Made by a program: the position numbers and the translations under genes. Positions 40,772 to 43,540 of a stretch of DNA of 43,540 nt are shown in pieces (position 1 is the stretch's first letter; each line of letters starts with the position of its first letter). Source of the stretch: CAZLXG01 sp964563585 (GTDB taxonomy: Bacteria; Bacteroidota; Bacteroidia; Flavobacteriales; Flavobacteriaceae); contig CAZLXG010000010.1 of assembly GCA_964563585.1 (NCBI GenBank), positions 1 to 43,540 of the forward strand, in the 5' to 3' direction. The notes under the pieces are model-generated. The model was not told the origin of the DNA. It searched no databases and was given only the letters and a program-made list of their open reading frames with translations.

Positions 40772-43111
40772 ATGGCAAAAAAGAAACAAACAAAAGCAGT
40801 ACAAGACTTCACTAAATATGTGAGATGGTTCTGGATGTTATTTTTAGGCGGATTTCTATCTGTGGTTCTTATGTTTTTATTGGCTTCTTGGGGTGTTTTT
40901 GGAGAACTTCCAGATCACACACAATTAGAAAACCCTAAAACACATTTAGCTACCGAAATCATTTCTTCAGACAATGTTACTTTAGGAAAGTTTTATTTTA
41001 AGGATAATAGAACACCTATTAGTTATAATGAATTATCTCAACATTTAGTTGATGCTTTAATTGCAACTGAAGATACACGTTTTCACGACCATGCAGGAAT
41101 TGATGCAAGAGGCACATTAAGAGCTTTCTTTTTTCTAGGCGGAAGAGGTGGCGCAAGTACAATCTCGCAACAATTGGCTAGACAATTATTTGTTGGAGTA
41201 CGTTCAAAAAACAAATTAGAAACTGCAACGCAGAAAATTAAGGAATGGATTATTGCCATTAAGTTAGAACGGCAATACACCAAAGAAGAAATTATAGCAC
41301 AATACTTTAATATTTATGATTTTGGAAATAATGGTGATGGTATTAGAAGCGCATCCAAAATTTATTTTGATAAAGAACCAATAGATTTAGATTTAAAAGA
41401 GGCGGCTATGTTGGTGGGCATGTTTAAAAACTCATCATTATATAATCCAAGAGAAGATAAAAACCCAGTAGGAGTTAGAAACAGACGTAATGTGGTGTTG
41501 TTTCAAATGGAAAAATATGGATTTATTAATGAGGCAGTAAAGGATTCACTTCAAAAAACAGAATTAGACTTACATTATACACCACAATCACATCGTGATG
41601 GTATTGCTACTTATTTTAGAGGCTATCTTACAGGGTTTATGAAAGATTGGATTAAAAAAAATCCAAAACCAGACGGTTCGAAATACAGTTTATATAACGA
41701 TGGATTAAAAATTTATACAACTATAGATTCTAGAATGCAGCAATATGCAGAAGATGCTGTAAAACAACACATGTCTAGGTTGCAAGCAGAATTTTTTCAT
41801 CAAAACACACCAGAAAGAAATGCTACGGCACCATTTTTAGAGTTAACACGTGGTGCTATTGATACATTAATGCGTAGAGGAATGAAGCAGTCTGAACGCT
41901 GGAGACATATGAAATACGATTTAAAAATAGCAGATAAAGACATTGAAGCATCATTTCATAAACCTATTAAAATGAAAATATTTTCTTGGAAAGGTGATAT
42001 AGATACTATTATGAAACCAATAGATTCAATGCGTTATTATAAATCGTTTTTGCATCAAGGAATGATGTCTATGAACCCTCAAACGGGTCATGTAAAAGCA
42101 TGGGTTGGCGGTATTAATTACAGACATTTTCAATACGACCATGTAAAAACAGGAAAGCGTCAAGTGGGTTCTACATTTAAGCCATTTATTTACGCTACTG
42201 CAATCGATCAATTACATTTATCACCATGTGATGAATTACCAGATACACCTTTTTGTATAGAAGCAAACAAATATGGGAACCCAGAGGAATGGTGTCCTAG
42301 AAATTCAAATGGAGATAGTGATTATGGAGGTACAAGAACTTTAAAGAATGCATTAGCAAATTCGGTAAATACAATTTCAGCTAGATTAATGGATAAGGTT
42401 GGTCCGCAACCCGTAATAGATTTAGTGAAAAGATTAGGGGTAAAATCTGATATTCTTGCTGTACCTTCAATAGCATTAGGAACGCCCGATTTAAGTGTTT
42501 ACGAAATGGTTGGAGCATATTCAGCATTTGCAAACAAAGGTGTTTATACAAAGCCAGTAATGGTAACTACTATTGAAGATAAAAACGGAACTATTTTATA
42601 TCAGTTTACTCCAGAAACACGTGATGTTTTAAGTGAAGAAACTGCTTATGTTACCATAAAACTCATGGAAGGTGTTACGCAATTTGGTTCTGGAGGGCGA
42701 TTAAGACATACATACGCTGTAAATAAACCTGATTATAAAGAAATTATTACAGGCTATCCATATCAATTTACAAACCCAATTGCAGGAAAAACAGGAACTA
42801 CACAAAACCAAAGTGATGGTTGGTTTATGGGTATGGTACCTAATTTAGTTACAGGTGTTTGGGTTGGTGCAGAAGATAGAGCAGCACATTTTAAATCAAT
42901 TACTTATGGTCAAGGAGCAGCAATGGCACTACCAATTTGGGGAATATACATGAAGAGTTGTTATGCGGATAAGGATTTAAATATTTCTAAAGAAGATTTT
43001 GAAGAGCCTTTAAATCTTTCAATAAATGTTGATTGCTCAAAAGCTTCAAACAAAAATATTTTTGATGATGATTCTGATGATGATGTTCCAAATGATTTAG
43101 ATTTTAACTAA
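40772..43111 (+). CDS. Bifunctional penicillin-binding protein 1A
   Basis: This 779-residue class A PBP polymerises and cross-links peptidoglycan. After a membrane anchor (WFWMLFLGGFLSVVLMFLLAS, about 19-39) comes the GT51 domain with ATEDTRFHDHAGID (catalytic Glu100) and GGASTISQQLARQL. The transpeptidase domain has SxxK in GSTFKP (Ser467, Lys470), SVN in ANSVNTI, and KTG at 673-675. The C-terminus is strongly acidic (IFDDDSDDDVPNDLDF). It ends the ricT-gldH-PBP operon. No terminator hairpin was recognised after it, only dispersed repeat fragments. Confidence 0.96.
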   Translation: MAKKKQTKAVQDFTKYVRWFWMLFLGGFLSVVLMFLLASWGVFGELPDHTQLENPKTHLATEIISSDNVTLGKFYFKDNRTPISYNELSQHLVDALIATEDTRFHDHAGIDARGTLRAFFFLGGRGGASTISQQLARQLFVGVRSKNKLETATQKIKEWIIAIKLERQYTKEEIIAQYFNIYDFGNNGDGIRSASKIYFDKEPIDLDLKEAAMLVGMFKNSSLYNPREDKNPVGVRNRRNVVLFQMEKYGFINEAVKDSLQKTELDLHYTPQSHRDGIATYFRGYLTGFMKDWIKKNPKPDGSKYSLYNDGLKIYTTIDSRMQQYAEDAVKQHMSRLQAEFFHQNTPERNATAPFLELTRGAIDTLMRRGMKQSERWRHMKYDLKIADKDIEASFHKPIKMKIFSWKGDIDTIMKPIDSMRYYKSFLHQGMMSMNPQTGHVKAWVGGINYRHFQYDHVKTGKRQVGSTFKPFIYATAIDQLHLSPCDELPDTPFCIEANKYGNPEEWCPRNSNGDSDYGGTRTLKNALANSVNTISARLMDKVGPQPVIDLVKRLGVKSDILAVPSIALGTPDLSVYEMVGAYSAFANKGVYTKPVMVTTIEDKNGTILYQFTPETRDVLSEETAYVTIKLMEGVTQFGSGGRLRHTYAVNKPDYKEIITGYPYQFTNPIAGKTGTTQNQSDGWFMGMVPNLVTGVWVGAEDRAAHFKSITYGQGAAMALPIWGIYMKSCYADKDLNISKEDFEEPLNLSINVDCSKASNKNIFDDDSDDDVPNDLDFN

Positions 43112-43397
43112 CCTGTTTTAAGGAAAAAATGTCAATTCGAGTAATTTTCTGTCACATTGAGCGCAGTCGAAATGAATAAAATTTAATTTATTTGAGACAA
43201 ATAATTTAAAATAAACAACGGGTTTTAAATAATAAAAATTATAGGAAAAGTTTGTGTGATTAATTTTTTTCTACTTTCGAGGTGTTCAATAACAAAGATT
43301 TGTTTCAGTCTATACAAAATGATGTTTTTGAGCAAAAAGTTGCAACAAATCAGCACTAATTATTTTTACTCTCCTCTTAAGATTAAATGATAGCGAC
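43112..43397. other. Gene-free stretch after the PBP1A gene
   Basis: This stretch holds the dispersed repeat fragments at 43130-43174 and then AT-rich DNA. A short open frame ending TAA at about 43363-43365 (codes NKDLFQSIQNDVFEQKVATN) has codon use like the real genes but no start and only about 30 codons, so it may be a gene remnant. No hairpin terminator was recognised. Confidence 0.4.
43130..43174 (+). repeat. Two fragments of the dispersed Bacteroidota repeat
   Basis: TGTCAATTCGAG (43130-43141) and TGTCACATTGAGCGCAGTCG plus AAATG (43150-43174) lie head to tail. The second matches the pattern at 19688-19720 (TGTCA, GAGCG, then AGTCGAA or TAGCGAA). Such units are common between genes in this phylum, from memory. 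Confidence 0.6.
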
Positions 43398-43540
43398 ATG
43401 AGTTTAATACTAACATTAACTATTTTTTCTCTTTTGCTACAGAAGTAAATAATGAAACGTTATTTAAAAACGAAAAAATAATATCGTATAATGTTTTAGA
43501 TATTGAAAACCCAAATAATTTTTCATTTATTGTAGAATCT
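43398..43540 (+). pseudogene. Start of a secreted protein, apparently frameshifted and cut by the window edge
   Basis: ATG at 43398 codes MSLILTLTIFSLLL then hits TAA after 16 codons. In the frame one step away the DNA is open to the window end, coding ATEVNNETLFKNEKIISYN and so on, but it has no start codon of its own. Adding one T to the T6 run at 43423-43428 would join them into MSLILTLTIFFSFATEVNNE, a plausible signal peptide and mature start. This suggests a one-base deletion in the homopolymer, or a sequencing error. The remaining part is outside the window. Confidence 0.4.

Overview
The window is about 43.5 kb of AT-rich DNA (roughly 30% G+C by eye). It comes from a member of the Bacteroidota, almost certainly a Flavobacteriaceae chromosome. 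The evidence is the gliding and type IX secretion genes (sprE/porW, gldH), the split ATP synthase operon (atpBEFHAG without atpD/atpC), several Bacteroidota-restricted DUF families, and repeated Bacteroidota -7 promoter boxes (TAnnTTTG). The genus cannot be fixed. Most genes are core genome in recognisable conserved blocks; no phage, insertion sequence, CRISPR array, tRNA or rRNA was seen.

Positions 1-8.2 kb: the tail of a surface-polysaccharide locus (end of a sugar transferase, a GT2 glycosyltransferase, a CapK/PaaK-like adenylate-forming enzyme). Then come purine and pyrimidine genes (purD, upp) with small lineage-specific membrane proteins, a DUF4254-GT9 pair probably for LPS core, and a PaaE-type ferredoxin reductase. 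Positions 8.2-20.3 kb: a DUF2059 protein, an ABC exporter pair, the T9SS/gliding lipoprotein gene sprE, a bactofilin, and the ATP synthase cluster. The cluster has a strong promoter before atpB, a long hairpin between atpE and atpF, and a terminator after atpG.

Positions 20.3-29 kb: envelope genes (flippase, dut, NDP-sugar pyrophosphorylase, TPR protein, DUF4292 lipoprotein, EnvC-type activator), a thioesterase, and two accessory genes of which the first looks truncated. The TPR-DUF4292-EnvC operon is bracketed by two same-orientation copies of an 85-90 bp structured element whose stems covary between copies. This is the most unusual signal in the window. Positions 29-37 kb: an HU-CCDC81/SPOR protein, dprA, trpS, plsC, an operon of lipoprotein, ECF sigma factor and an inner-membrane-anchored beta-barrel protein, and recA.

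Positions 37-43.5 kb: a possible 30-codon small gene with its own terminator, a U32 'peptidase' coupled to a ferredoxin, and the ricT-gldH-PBP1A operon. The last 430 bp carry dispersed repeat fragments and what looks like a frameshifted start of a secreted protein cut by the window edge. I see no complete new multi-gene defence or metabolic system. The best candidates for new biology are the paired structured element, the recA/U32 small gene, the atpE-atpF hairpin, and the ECF/barrel signalling pair.
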